The notes: a model not told the origin generated them from the letters alone. Shown: positions 1 through 9,204, counted from the stretch's first letter. The stretch: 40,072 nt of DNA from Candidatus Aenigmatarchaeota archaeon (GCA_016198705.1 JACQIA010000045.1:1-40072), one strand, 5' to 3'. Numbers and translations are program-made.

Positions 1-3000
1 TATACTGTAACTCTGGAATGCAGTATTAGCTACAGCATTGCTCGTATCATTAGCAAATCCTTTAACTTGATAATCTCCAGCAGGCAATACAGTAAATGTA
101 AATTCATAGAACCTTGCTGTTGAATTGATTGATGTCCCAGCTGAGGTATTTGTGTAATTCTTTAAGGCAGTGATGCTTGTTGTATCGTTAAATCTTAAAA
201 CAATTACGTCGAGCTGGCCAGCGCCATCTGTATCCTCAGCTACGATAGTGTAATTAATCGTCTGCCCGCTGATGTATGCTACAGACGAAGGTGTTATTAG
301 TCTTATAACTGGTGCTGTATTTGAAGGAATTACATAGAATGTATAATTCACTCCTGTAGAATTGTCAGTCCAGTTGGCATTGCCAGTTATGTTGGCGATA
401 ATAGTATAATTAGTTGCACCATTCAAGTTGTTAGTATCAGTTAAATTAAATGCAGACCCAGTCCCGCTTGCTATCTGTGTAAATGTATTAACGCCGGTGT
501 AGTTTGCAAATATATTTACAGTTGGAATTGATTGTGTCACTGAAGTATTTGCAGAAATATTAGCTATTGCTCCTTGATTATACGTCCTATTCCCTTCTGT
601 ATTATTCAAGAATAATTTTACTTGAGGAGCACCTTGATTCACTGTCAACGTTAATGTTTCCCCAGTAGCATTCACCGACCAATTCGCTCCACTGCTAGCA
701 TTGAACCTATACAGGTGCGTCCCACCACCAAACGTATTCGTCTCTGACGTAGAGCCAGTATCATTCCCTATCTCACGATACAATCTGTAAGTGACATCTG
801 CATCTCCCTTGTTGCTTTCACTGCCTGTAGCGGTAGTTGACGTAGGATAAGTTACTGGTGACGATGGCGATATGCTCAACGTCATCCTTGTAGTATTCTT
901 AGCAACATTCCAAAATGAAGTTAGTCCAGTTGTGTTGGCTGAATAATTGCTACTGCCAGCTGTGCCATTAACAGTAAAGTTGTACAACCCAACTGCCCTG
1001 TCCATCACAGTATTGTTCTCCGTAGAAGTAACATCCGTCCCATTCCTTAACAATACACAAGTATTTACAGTACTTCCAACAGTTGCTGCTCCGCAATTAA
1101 TCGTGACATTAACATTCGGATAAGTGATGTTGTTGATTCCATTCAACGACACTTGAACTGCTTTAGCATTTACAGTAACAGTTGTAGTGTTGATCGAAGC
1201 ATTGGCAGTCCAATTGCTGAATGCACCAGCAGTTGTGTTTACTTTGTAATTATTAGTTCCTTGCCCTAAAACTATTGCTTCTGACAACGGCAATGTATTA
1301 TCTACTAGAGTATTCTCCCTGAACAATTGGAAAGTAATATCCCCGCTTCCTTTGAATGTAGTTGATGTTATTCCACTTGTAACAGTTGATTGTGTTTCAT
1401 AAGTAACAGTCTGAGATGCATTCAATGCTGAATCATTCAATGTTCCTTTATTCACTGTCAACTGTCTAGTTAAACTAACAGGAGCAGAATAATTCTGCAA
1501 TGTCGATTGAGTGATGTTATACTGGAACTTATAAGTTGTAGCTGATGAATCTAGATCCTGAGCAACAGAGACACTGCTGCCAGTACCCAACGATGTTGTA
1601 TTATCTCTAGAACAAACATAGCTAGCATCACCATCACCAGCATTGCTTTCAGAACAAGCGACAGTTACTACATTATTCGGATATGTTTTGGTTGCATCAC
1701 TAGCACTACCATCAATAGTTAATGTCAATCCTGATAACAAAGTTGTATTCTTAGCTACAGAATATGGAATAATCCCAGTATTGTTGCCATTACCACTAGT
1801 GTCATTCGCATACCATCTATACTGGTAATCACCAGCCGGTATGCTTGTGTAATTGGTTGAATACACACCACTCACTGCAGTTATAGTGTAATTCCTCAAA
1901 GACTCATTGAAGTTGGCCTCAAACAATACTACATCCACAGCATCGTTATCTGTCACCGCAGTCTGGAATCCATAATTCCTAGCGAAAGAATATTGAGTGC
2001 CAGAAGCAACATTAGTGTAATTTGTATTGAACTGCGGTAATGTAGTATCAGGTGCAGGATTAATCTTCAAGAAATAATTAATCCCAGTGCTGTTATCCGT
2101 CCAGTTGGCATTTCCAGTGATATTTGCAATAATGCTGTAGTTCAGAGTATTCAAATTATTTGTATCAGTGAGATTAGCTGTCCATGTAGAAGCGCTTGCT
2201 ATCTGCGTAAATGTATTAACACCAGTGTAGTTTGCAAATATATTTACAGTTGGAATAGATGGTGTAGAAGAGGTATTTGCACTAATATTTGCTATAGCTC
2301 CTTGAGTGTAAGTTCTATTCCCTTCAGTATTATTCAAGAAAAGCTTTACTTGTGGAGCACCTTGATTGACAGTCAATGTCAGCGTCTCCCCAGTAGCATT
2401 CACGCTCCAGTTGGCTCCAGATGATGCATTCAATCTGTATAGGTGAGTACCAGCACCTAATGTCGCAACCTCATATGCATTCCCAGTATCATTCCCTATC
2501 TCACGATACAATCTGTAAGTGACATCTGCATCACCTTTATTGCTTTCATTTCCAGTTGCTGTAGTTGATGTAGGATACGTTACTGGTGACGATGGCGATA
2601 TGCTCAACGTCATCCTCGTAGTATTCTTCGCAATATTAAAGTAGATTGTTAATCCCGTGTCATTTGCCGAATAGTTGCCAGAACCAGCAGTGCCATTTAC
2701 TTTTACTTCATACAATCCAGCAGCCAAATCCCATACAGAATTATTTCCATTAGCACTTGCTGATGTTACATCTGTATTGTCCCTCCATAACACACATGTA
2801 TTGACAGTACTCTGCACAGTAACAGCACTACAACTAATTGTAACATTAGTATTCGGATAAGTGATATTATTTATTCCGCTTAACGACACTTGAACTGCTT
2901 TAGCATTTACAGTAACAGTTGTAGTGTTAATCGAAGCATTGGCAGTCCAATTGGTAGCACCAACAGTTGTGTTTACTTTGTAATTATTAGTTCCTTGTCC

Positions 3001-6000
3001 TAAAATTCTCGATTCCGTCAACGTTAAAGTGTCGTCAATTAAACTATTCCCTCTCCACAGCTGATACGTGACATCGTCATCGCCCTTGAATGTAGTCGCA
3101 GCAATACCACTTGTAACAGTGCTAGAAGTTTCATACGTAACTGTTTGAGCTTCAGTCAACCCAGTATCATTCAGCACGCCTTTATTTATCAGCAATTGCC
3201 TTGTCAATGTCGCATACGTATAGTTCTGTAAAGTAGATTGAGTTGTGTTGTACTGGAATGTCCATGTATCATTGCCCAGATCCTGATCAAGTGAAATGCC
3301 TCCACCGCTGCCAATCTGCGTATTATTTCCAACAGAAGTATTGCCTACCGTTAGAATGTATGTGGCATCATTATCGCCTTTGGTGTTGTTGCTTGCAGCT
3401 ACTGTAACCACATTGTTCGGATATTTTTTGGTTGCATCGTTAGCACTGCCGTCTATAGTAAGCGTAAGGGTTCTAGTGCTGTTCTTAATTACAGTATAGG
3501 TAATCCTTTCAGTTGAATTCGAACTGCCACCCGTATCATTCGCATACCATCTGTAGGTATAATTGCTAGCTGACACATTGGTGAAGTTTACTGTATAATT
3601 GCTATTTACAAGTCTAGCTGTATGATTTCTTAATGTGGCTGAAGTTTCGCTCATGTTGGTTTCAAACAGTACTGTGTCAATTGTACCGTCGTCAGTTACT
3701 GTCATGTTAAACTGGAAGAGCTTATCAGGAGAATATTGAGTTGCAGAAGGGAATGTTGTAAAGTTATTAGAAAATTGTGGAGGTGTAAGCACAGTAACAC
3801 TAGTAGTGTTAATCGAAGCATTTGCAGTCCAATTGCTGAATGCACCAGCAGTTGTGTTTACTATATAATTATGAAGACCAAAAGCAAGAGTTGCCGCTTC
3901 CGATAGAGGCAATGTATTGTCAACCAGAGTGTATGTAGTAGAACTTGTATTTCTCCACAGCTGATATGTGACATCATCATCACCCTTGAATGTAGAAGCA
4001 CTAATGCCGCTGGTGACTGTAGATTCAGATCCGCTAGTTACACTCTGCGCTTCTGTCAACCCAGTATCATTCAACACGCCTTTGTTAACCAGCAATTGCC
4101 TTGTCAATGTCGCATATGTATAGTTCTGAAGGGTTATCGAAGTATTAAATTGGTAATTATACGTTCCGTTTGCCAAATCTTCAATGCTGTTGCTGGTAAT
4201 CTGTGTAATGTTGTCTCTTGTTATCGAATAGGAAGCATCGCTATCCCCACTAGAACTGTCACTCGCAACTATGTTAACCACATTGTTGGGATATCTTCTA
4301 GTGACATCGCCAGCAGTTCCGTTGATGGTAAATGTGAATGAATTGACCAAACTGGTATTTTTGACTATGATGTATTGAGCTATATCAGTTGAGTTGGGAT
4401 TGCCTGTTGTATCGTTCGCATACCATCTGAAGGAATAATTCCCTGCTGATGAGTTGGTGAAGTTTACAGAGTAGGTGTAACTTGTTCCTGTAAAATTGTA
4501 CCGATAAGCAGAATGATTCCTTAATGTGCCTTCGCTTATGTTGGTTTCAAATAACACAGATTCTAAAACATTATCCTCAGTTACAGTTATGTTGAACATG
4601 AACCTCTTGTCAGAAGAATACTCCTCTTGGCTTGAAAATGAAGTAATGTTGGTGTTGAGCTGTGGGGGTGTTGTATCTGCTACTACTACTGTAGACCCAA
4701 CTGTAACTTGTACGAAATCAACATCGCAATCTTCACCAGCATCTTTATTTGTACCTTCAGATAGCAATACAAGTTGTCCATTACCATCGATAAGTTTTAT
4801 TGCTTCTGCATTGGTAGTAGCATTATATGTTCTTGTGGCTTCTGTATTGGTAGCAGCTCCAAATTCAAACCACCCGCTATTAGTAAAGTTTGCCGCTATA
4901 AAAGAGCATGTCTCAGCAGCACCTCCAGCTCCTCTCTGTTCCATCGTTAATTCTATCCAGTCTATATCAGCTTCAGCCTCGCTTATTGTGAAATTAAATC
5001 TTGTCCAAGGCTCTAAATTCGTGCCCCCTGAACGTGCCTTACAATAAACATTGTCGGAAGTGCTAACATTAGTGTAGCAACCATTTGAAGTATTAGCACC
5101 GTCCCATGCCGCTGTGAAAGCTGGTGGCGTAGCAATACCGTCAGTTAGTTTATTGAAAACTTTGTAGTTTGATGAGTTAGTAATAGTATAAGTAACTGTT
5201 GGATCGGCAACTATGACATCCCATGAGCCGCTTGTTTGGCTCTTGAATTGCGTAAAGAAATCATATTTGGTTGGAGGGAAGGTTCTTTGCGGCGACTGCA
5301 CCACATAATCCCTGCTTACAGATGTCTCAACATCCCCAACATTCCATGTAATTTTATTGTAGCTTGAATTAACAGCAGAAACATTCCCGCCATTAATGTC
5401 AATAATTGTCCAGTCTGCAGGGAAATAATCTGATAAAGTGGAATTGGCAGCAGGATTTGGAACATTCACAGTTATTGTCATGTTCACGCCTACCAAAGGA
5501 GGCGCTTTATGCTGGCCGCATTTATGGCAATCAAGATTCCTGTCAAAATTTATCCCACTTTTTTTAGGCACTATGAAGCCAAATGCAGACAATCCAACAT
5601 TCTCTGGAGTGCTAACAGTCTCCCAATTTCTATTGCACCTTTCGCTCTTGAAATCCCAATAATGGCAGACGATAGCCTGGCTCTCCTGCGGATAGGTCAC
5701 CTCCACCCTTTCATGCGCCTTAAAGGCATTCAAAACATTAGAGCCCAAGCTGATGATGACAGATGTGTAATCAGTTTCGTTTATTGTCAATATATCTTCC
5801 TTATATCCAGCCTCTACTGCACTTAAATCCAAAACTTTAGGAACAGTTGCTTTGATTATTTTTATGTCTCCAAGCTGATACTGGAAGTCCAAGTCAAACT
5901 TGGTTCTCGACTGGGTTGCAGTGATGTCTTTTAACCCGGAAGTATCGCTCATGAGCTTAGGATAGAAAGGAGCGGTCATGAAATAATAAAATTCCTCCCC

Positions 6001-7356
6001 AACCTGCAGCCCCAGCAATATCGGGAAAAATTTCACGTCTCCAGTCAGAATCAATTGTTCGTCTGGCGCCGCAAAGAAAACTTTTGAAACTGGCGAGACT
6101 CTGGAAGCCAATAATTGATTGCCATCGTTAAGCACTTTAATTAATCCCAAAGAATTGTAGTAGTCTGTGATTATCATGTTCGTAACGATTTTACCACTTA
6201 CTTTAAACTTGATTGTAAACTTCTTTTCATCGAAAGCAGCATCTACATCAGTTAAATCAAAATTAGGGTCGTCACTCAGCTTTTCCCACTTAGTTGGTTT
6301 TAAAAGCGAGAATTGCGTTGGCAATGCCGCACTTATATCGCGAAATATAGTTTGATTCTCCTCTATCGTTTCATTCCCTAAAATTCTTTTGATTTTCTCG
6401 ATTTGCTTTACTCCCTTCAAAACTAGCTTTCTATCCCACGATTTGAAAAACGGAGTCTTGACTTTCATCTTAGTTGCAGGAAACTCAAAATTAACAGGCG
6501 CATCTTTGTATTTCGCCGGAATTGAAATTAATGCCCGTGTTTTTTCTGCTTCCTCTTTTATTTTTTTTAGTTTTTCCTCAGCATCTTTGCGCCTCTTCTC
6601 CGATTCTTCTCGACCTTTCTCCCCTTTTTCTTCCTTCTTCTCTTGGCCAGGTGGTGCAGGTGGAGTAGGTGCAGCACAATCTTGGGAACATGTATCTGTA
6701 GTTTCACTGCCTTCACACACATTATCCCCGCAAACCGCATTTACTGTCGCAGATACAGCACTTGACGTTGTGCTAGCAGCATTGGCTGCAGAAGCGGTTA
6801 CAGTGATGCTATAAGTTCCTATTGAATCAGTAGAAACAGTCCAAGATTTAGTACAAGTTTCATTGGGATTTAAACCACCGCATGTTTGTATGCTAGGATT
6901 AGACGATAAACCTGAAGGTAGATTGGCTGTTAATTGGACACCATTACATCTAGCAACAGAACAACTGGCAGATGCGGTTAAAGTGAATGTAGAACCTTTA
7001 TTGAATGAAGCCCCATCAGAAGGGCTAGTGATTGTAGGTGTGCTTAAAACTTGGGCATAAACAAGACTAGCTGTTAGAAGAATTCCTATAACAAGAAATG
7101 GTATAATTAAATATCCCGATGCTTGTCCTTTGTTCGACTTGCTAGTAGTTTGTAGATAATGCAGAGTAGCCGAACCAACCCTTCGTCTTACTAGTGTGTC
7201 TGCCCCTTTCAATTCCAGTACGTATTTAGTTACAGTCTGTCTATGTATCCCTATTGAATCTGCCAGTTCCTTTATAGTTAATCCTTGGGGATGGTTTTTC
7301 AAAGCCTCTATTATCTTCTTTTTTACTTCTTCATCACTATAGTCCGTTATGACTAT
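1..7356 (-). CDS. Giant membrane-anchored surface protein with N-terminal winged-helix-like domain (C-terminus beyond window)
   Basis: One minus-strand frame is open from about 7356 to base 1, roughly 2,450 codons, and runs off the left edge. The frame at 7335 equals the frame at 60, and long stretches I translated contain no stop. Residues ~8-65 (IIEALKNHPQGLTIKELADS...) resemble a winged helix-turn-helix. Residues ~81-101 are one membrane helix. The exterior follows: a short Ig-like segment, a CGDNVCEGSET...C cysteine motif, a proline-rich linker, a charged E/K coiled coil, a ~300-residue unrecognised domain, two Cys-containing segments (CHYWDF, CHKCGQHK), then repeated Ig-like modules rich in NxS/T sequons. 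It is probably a glycosylated adhesin or S-layer-type protein; coupling the DNA-binding domain to surface sensing is inference. No ATG, GTG or TTG precedes the HTH in frame, so the start given is only the first codon after an in-frame stop. Confidence 0.85.
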   Translation of the reverse strand, partial: MVITDYSDEEVKKKIIEALKNHPQGLTIKELADSIGIHRQTVTKYVLELKGADTLVRRRVGSATLHYLQTTSKSNKGQASGYLIIPFLVIGILLTASLVYAQVLSTPTITSPSDGASFNKGSTFTLTASASCSVARCNGVQLTANLPSGLSSNPSIQTCGGLNPNETCTKSWTVSTDSIGTYSITVTASAANAASTTSSAVSATVNAVCGDNVCEGSETTDTCSQDCAAPTPPAPPGQEKKEEKGEKGREESEKRRKDAEEKLKKIKEEAEKTRALISIPAKYKDAPVNFEFPATKMKVKTPFFKSWDRKLVLKGVKQIEKIKRILGNETIEENQTIFRDISAALPTQFSLLKPTKWEKLSDDPNFDLTDVDAAFDEKKFTIKFKVSGKIVTNMIITDYYNSLGLIKVLNDGNQLLASRVSPVSKVFFAAPDEQLILTGDVKFFPILLGLQVGEEFYYFMTAPFYPKLMSDTSGLKDITATQSRTKFDLDFQYQLGDIKIIKATVPKVLDLSAVEAGYKEDILTINETDYTSVIISLGSNVLNAFKAHERVEVTYPQESQAIVCHYWDFKSERCNRNWETVSTPENVGLSAFGFIVPKKSGINFDRNLDCHKCGQHKAPPLVGVNMTITVNVPNPAANSTLSDYFPADWTIIDINGGNVSAVNSSYNKITWNVGDVETSVSRDYVVQSPQRTFPPTKYDFFTQFKSQTSGSWDVIVADPTVTYTITNSSNYKVFNKLTDGIATPPAFTAAWDGANTSNGCYTNVSTSDNVYCKARSGGTNLEPWTRFNFTISEAEADIDWIELTMEQRGAGGAAETCSFIAANFTNSGWFEFGAATNTEATRTYNATTNAEAIKLIDGNGQLVLLSEGTNKDAGEDCDVDFVQVTVGSTVVVADTTPPQLNTNITSFSSQEEYSSDKRFMFNITVTEDNVLESVLFETNISEGTLRNHSAYRYNFTGTSYTYSVNFTNSSAGNYSFRWYANDTTGNPNSTDIAQYIIVKNTSLVNSFTFTINGTAGDVTRRYPNNVVNIVASDSSSGDSDASYSITRDNITQITSNSIEDLANGTYNYQFNTSITLQNYTYATLTRQLLVNKGVLNDTGLTEAQSVTSGSESTVTSGISASTFKGDDDVTYQLWRNTSSTTYTLVDNTLPLSEAATLAFGLHNYIVNTTAGAFSNWTANASINTTSVTVLTPPQFSNNFTTFPSATQYSPDKLFQFNMTVTDDGTIDTVLFETNMSETSATLRNHTARLVNSNYTVNFTNVSASNYTYRWYANDTGGSSNSTERITYTVIKNSTRTLTLTIDGSANDATKKYPNNVVTVAASNNTKGDNDATYILTVGNTSVGNNTQIGSGGGISLDQDLGNDTWTFQYNTTQSTLQNYTYATLTRQLLINKGVLNDTGLTEAQTVTYETSSTVTSGIAATTFKGDDDVTYQLWRGNSLIDDTLTLTESRILGQGTNNYKVNTTVGATNWTANASINTTTVTVNAKAVQVSLSGINNITYPNTNVTISCSAVTVQSTVNTCVLWRDNTDVTSASANGNNSVWDLAAGLYEVKVNGTAGSGNYSANDTGLTIYFNIAKNTTRMTLSISPSSPVTYPTSTTATGNESNKGDADVTYRLYREIGNDTGNAYEVATLGAGTHLYRLNASSGANWSVNATGETLTLTVNQGAPQVKLFLNNTEGNRTYTQGAIANISANTSSTPSIPTVNIFANYTGVNTFTQIASASTWTANLTDTNNLNTLNYSIIANITGNANWTDNSTGINYFLKINPAPDTTLPQFNTNYTNVASGTQYSFARNYGFQTAVTDNDAVDVVLFEANFNESLRNYTITAVSGVYSTNYTSIPAGDYQYRWYANDTSGNGNNTGIIPYSVAKNTTLLSGLTLTIDGSASDATKTYPNNVVTVACSESNAGDGDASYVCSRDNTTSLGTGSSVSVAQDLDSSATTYKFQYNITQSTLQNYSAPVSLTRQLTVNKGTLNDSALNASQTVTYETQSTVTSGITSTTFKGSGDITFQLFRENTLVDNTLPLSEAIVLGQGTNNYKVNTTAGAFSNWTANASINTTTVTVNAKAVQVSLNGINNITYPNVNVTINCGAATVGSTVNTCVLLRNGTDVTSTENNTVMDRAVGLYNFTVNGTAGSSNYSANTTGLTSFWNVAKNTTRMTLSISPSSPVTYPTSTTATGSESNKGDADVTYRLYREIGNDTGSTSETNTFGGGTHLYRFNASSGANWSVNATGETLTLTVNQGAPQVKLFLNNTEGNRTYNQGAIANISANTSVTQSIPTVNIFANYTGVNTFTQIASGTGSAFNLTDTNNLNGATNYTIIANITGNANWTDNSTGVNYTFYVIPSNTAPVIRLITPSSVAYISGQTINYTIVAEDTDGAGQLDVIVLRFNDTTSITALKNYTNTSAGTSINSTARFYEFTFTVLPAGDYQVKGFANDTSNAVANTAFQSYSI
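319..2046 (-). repeat. Long coding tandem repeat, copy A
   Basis: Copy of a ~1.73-kb super-repeat inside the giant surface-protein gene. Near-identical blocks, such as the segment encoding VNIFANYTGVNTFTQIAS and the one around 861-890, recur 1728 bp further right. Each super-repeat encodes about 576-580 residues of Ig-like modules. Boundaries are approximate. Confidence 0.75.
2047..3789 (-). repeat. Long coding tandem repeat, copy B
   Basis: Second copy of the super-repeat. The offset from copy A is 1728 bp in its left part and grows to 1737-1743 bp further right, so copies differ by small in-frame indels. Many nucleotide differences are silent, which fits selection on the protein. Confidence 0.75.
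3790..4680 (-). repeat. Half-length third repeat copy
   Basis: The region repeats only the right half of copies A and B. The YPNNVV-encoding block lies at 1671, 3411 and 4281, and the block encoding SINTTSVTV-like residues at about 1194, 2931 and 3813. Spacings of ~870-886 and ~1740 bp point to a basic ~290-residue unit that was later doubled. Confidence 0.65.
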
Positions 7357-7371
7357 TCACCATTAATTGTC

Positions 7372-7384
7372 GTGATTTATAGCA
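7372..7384 (-). promoter_or_regulatory. TATA box candidate for the giant surface-protein gene
   Basis: The minus strand reads CTATAAATC here. A start of transcription about 26 nt downstream of its centre would fall near 7351, after the ATG at 7363 and close to the first in-frame codons of the long ORF. A second TATA-like element (GTTTAAATATCC) lies near 7460-7475. Copies of TAATGG/CCATTA are scattered between 7360 and 7421. Confidence 0.4.
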
Positions 7385-7548
7385 ATATGTAGTAATGGCT
7401 ATTATAGATTGATACTAATGGTATCTTCTAGCACTCACCACTAATAATGAATTTAGGAAATAGGATATTTAAACATTGTTGCAGTAGGAAACAGGCTCTA
7501 GAAAGCAAAATAAGTCAAGAAATAAGTGAATAGTAGCAATTTTCTTGC

Positions 7549-7716
7549 CTAGTGGGAAGCAATTTTCTTCCAGAGCAAAATCTGAGCACCAGTAAAAAGC
7601 AATACAGCAGCTGTAATGCCTGATGTCATGTCAATATCAAGAAAAGCAAACACCGCAGATAAAATTATACCCGCACCAGCCAAAATCAGAATCCAAAAAA
7701 CAATATCCTCATTCAT
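7549..7716 (-). CDS. Small two-helix membrane protein
   Basis: 55 residues starting MNEDIVFW, with two hydrophobic helices separated by a short FLDIDMTSG turn and a WKKIASH tail. The ORF track starts at 7776, but ATG 7716 overlaps the stop of the tiny upstream ORF as ATGA, which indicates translational coupling and a later start. The first 20 track residues (MGRCFGSSS...) are out-of-frame translation of that ORF. Family unknown; the shape is that of a small accessory or membrane-stress protein, without evidence for a role. Confidence 0.65.
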   Translation of the reverse strand: MNEDIVFWILILAGAGIILSAVFAFLDIDMTSGITAAVLLFTGAQILLWKKIASH

Positions 7717-7799
7717 CCTAAAGCACCAACCAGAATATATACAGCTGATAGAACTAGAACCAAAACAGCGGCCCAAGATAGCAAATCAGTTCTCTCCAT
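7713..7799 (-). CDS. 28-residue single-helix membrane microprotein
   Basis: Too short for the ORF track. ATG 7799 begins MERTDLLSWAAVLVLVL and continues as one hydrophobic helix ending ILVGALG. Its stop overlaps the next ATG by four bases (ATGA), the same arrangement as other coupled gene pairs in this window. Amphiphilic start, uninterrupted hydrophobic core and coupling all favour a real gene, but at 28 residues chance cannot be excluded. Confidence 0.5.
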   Translation of the reverse strand: MERTDLLSWAAVLVLVLSAVYILVGALG

Positions 7800-7828
7800 A
7801 ATTATATCTTTAATTCCTCCTTAAATAT

Positions 7829-8335
7829 TTAACTGCATCTTTCAACTTGCTTGTAGATGGTCCCGTTTTTGTATCCCTTTTCAATCGCAGGTTCAACAGC
7901 AAACGAGCCAGAAACGACTTCATTTTCTTTTGAAGGATATGTAAATTCAAATGTTTCCCGAGAGTTGGCCTTAACAAGTTTTGTAGATTTTTGAGGTGCA
8001 TCCCCATTTGGCGTCTCAAATTTGTAGTTTACTGTAAAAGAGCCGTCATCAGGCTCTTCATTGGCGATTGTCACTATAGCTTTGTAATAGAAGCCTAATT
8101 CATCATTTCTATCTGCAGAAAGTTTCGAGTCTGCAACATAATATTTCAATTCATGGTCGTAGGGGATTTTGATTTCAAATTGTTCAAGCGTAGTTGTGCA
8201 ATTTTTAGCAGCCTCAACAGCCCTGCCAGTAATACCAACAGAAGAAAATTGCCCTGTGAATGAGGCAGCCAGCAAAATTAAAGAAACGGAAATTATCATA
8301 CCTAGCGTAATTTTTAGTTTTGACACCACAGCCAT
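7829..8335 (-). CDS. Secreted or membrane-anchored protein with ITGRAV motif
   Basis: 168 residues. Residues ~8-30 form a signal peptide or anchor (ITLGMIISVSLILLAASF), followed by SSVGITGRAVEAAKNC. From memory, an ITGxxV-type motif just after the leader is common in secreted proteins of Woesearchaeota and related DPANN; its role is not known to me. The rest is beta-rich, with sequence such as YYKAIVTIANEEPDDGSF that suggests one Ig-like fold. Two cysteines (C45 region and the penultimate residue) could form a disulfide. It is the first gene of a likely operon with the two small membrane proteins downstream. Function unknown. Confidence 0.7.
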   Translation of the reverse strand: MAVVSKLKITLGMIISVSLILLAASFTGQFSSVGITGRAVEAAKNCTTTLEQFEIKIPYDHELKYYVADSKLSADRNDELGFYYKAIVTIANEEPDDGSFTVNYKFETPNGDAPQKSTKLVKANSRETFEFTYPSKENEVVSGSFAVEPAIEKGYKNGTIYKQVERCS

Positions 8336-8434
8336 CTAATGATTATTAATCATTGCAAGAAATTTAAGCTGCTGTTCAACAGCATGCAAATTTTAATGCA
8401 AGCTGGTGATGATAGAAATCATATTTTAGAAATC

Positions 8435-9148
8435 TCATGCAGCGAATAAGGTTCCCAGATAATACCCAACAGCAGCAACAAACATGCCTATGACCATCAT
8501 CTCCAAACCGCTTGCAATCCAATTCTTGCCAGTATAAACATGCCTATAAGCTCCAAACACGAACAAAGATGCTACAGTAAGAGACAGCGATACGCCCAAT
8601 GCAATGTTTGGCAAAAGAAATATGTAGGAAATCAAAGGTATAACCGACCCAAAAATATAAGATAAAAACATTACTGCAGCCCCCGTTATCGGATTTTTGA
8701 ACTTGTCTTGAGATATGCCCAATTCATCCTCCAGCATATACTTCAAAACCAATTCCTTATCAGCCCAAATGGTGTTTAACTCCCTCTCTAATCTTTTGCC
8801 TTTGTACCCCCTTTTTATTAAAAAGGTCCTCAATTCAGCCTTTTCCAATTCAGGAAACTTCTTTATCTCCCATCTCTCCTTTTCAATTTCCTGCTTGTAA
8901 TAATCATTCTCAGACTTGATTGACAGATAAGTGCCAGCGGCCATTGATAACGCCCCCGCAAACATGCTAATTACCCCAGCAAGAACTATGAAGAAACTGC
9001 CTACCGCTGCCCCTACCACACCAGTAACTATACCAACACTGCTGATCAAACCATCCTCAACACCAAAAATAAATTCCCTGAGTGATTTGCCGCCAATTAT
9101 GTGCGGTTCTTTAAAGTGGCCTGGTTTAACCCAGCGTTCTTTAGCCAT
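8435..9148 (-). CDS. VIT1/CCC1-family iron/manganese transporter
   Basis: 237 residues with the family pattern. An N-terminal block FGVEDGLISSVGIVTGVVGA forms helix 1, a second glycine-rich helix ends in AAGTYLSIKSE, and a charged cytoplasmic segment rich in E and K follows (residues ~75-150), then three helices (VMFLSYIFGSVIPLI, LSLTVASLFVFG, MMVIGMFVAAVGYYLG). In this family the charged segment binds Fe2+ before transport; transport would be out of the cytosol or, in a cell with no vacuole, efflux. It diverges from the Ni-SOD gene across a 78-bp promoter gap, consistent with metal and redox homeostasis. Confidence 0.9.
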   Translation of the reverse strand: MAKERWVKPGHFKEPHIIGGKSLREFIFGVEDGLISSVGIVTGVVGAAVGSFFIVLAGVISMFAGALSMAAGTYLSIKSENDYYKQEIEKERWEIKKFPELEKAELRTFLIKRGYKGKRLERELNTIWADKELVLKYMLEDELGISQDKFKNPITGAAVMFLSYIFGSVIPLISYIFLLPNIALGVSLSLTVASLFVFGAYRHVYTGKNWIASGLEMMVIGMFVAAVGYYLGTLFAA

Positions 9149-9192
9149 AATAATTAATTCCTATTTTGGTATTTATTCTTCCCCAACCATGA

Positions 9193-9204
9193 AGTTTTAA
9201 ATAA
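9193..9204 (+). promoter_or_regulatory. TATA box of sodN
   Basis: AGTTTTAAATAA lies about 27 nt before ATG 9227, the spacing expected for an archaeal leaderless transcript. This favours ATG 9227 over the upstream TTG 9221 used by the ORF track. Confidence 0.55.

Noticed and set aside
319-4680. CRISPR array or mobile element behind the repeats
   Set aside because: The period is long, in frame and encodes repeated protein domains; no short direct repeats with spacers and no transposase are present.
1643-7060. Plus-strand ORFs of 61-173 residues
   Set aside because: They lie opposite one long minus-strand frame with strong repeat and domain structure; their sequences are low-complexity shadows.
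7339-7363. Short ORF MVNSHNGL as an independent leader peptide
   Set aside because: Only eight codons with no regulatory hallmark; better treated as the possible real start of the giant gene after a frameshift.
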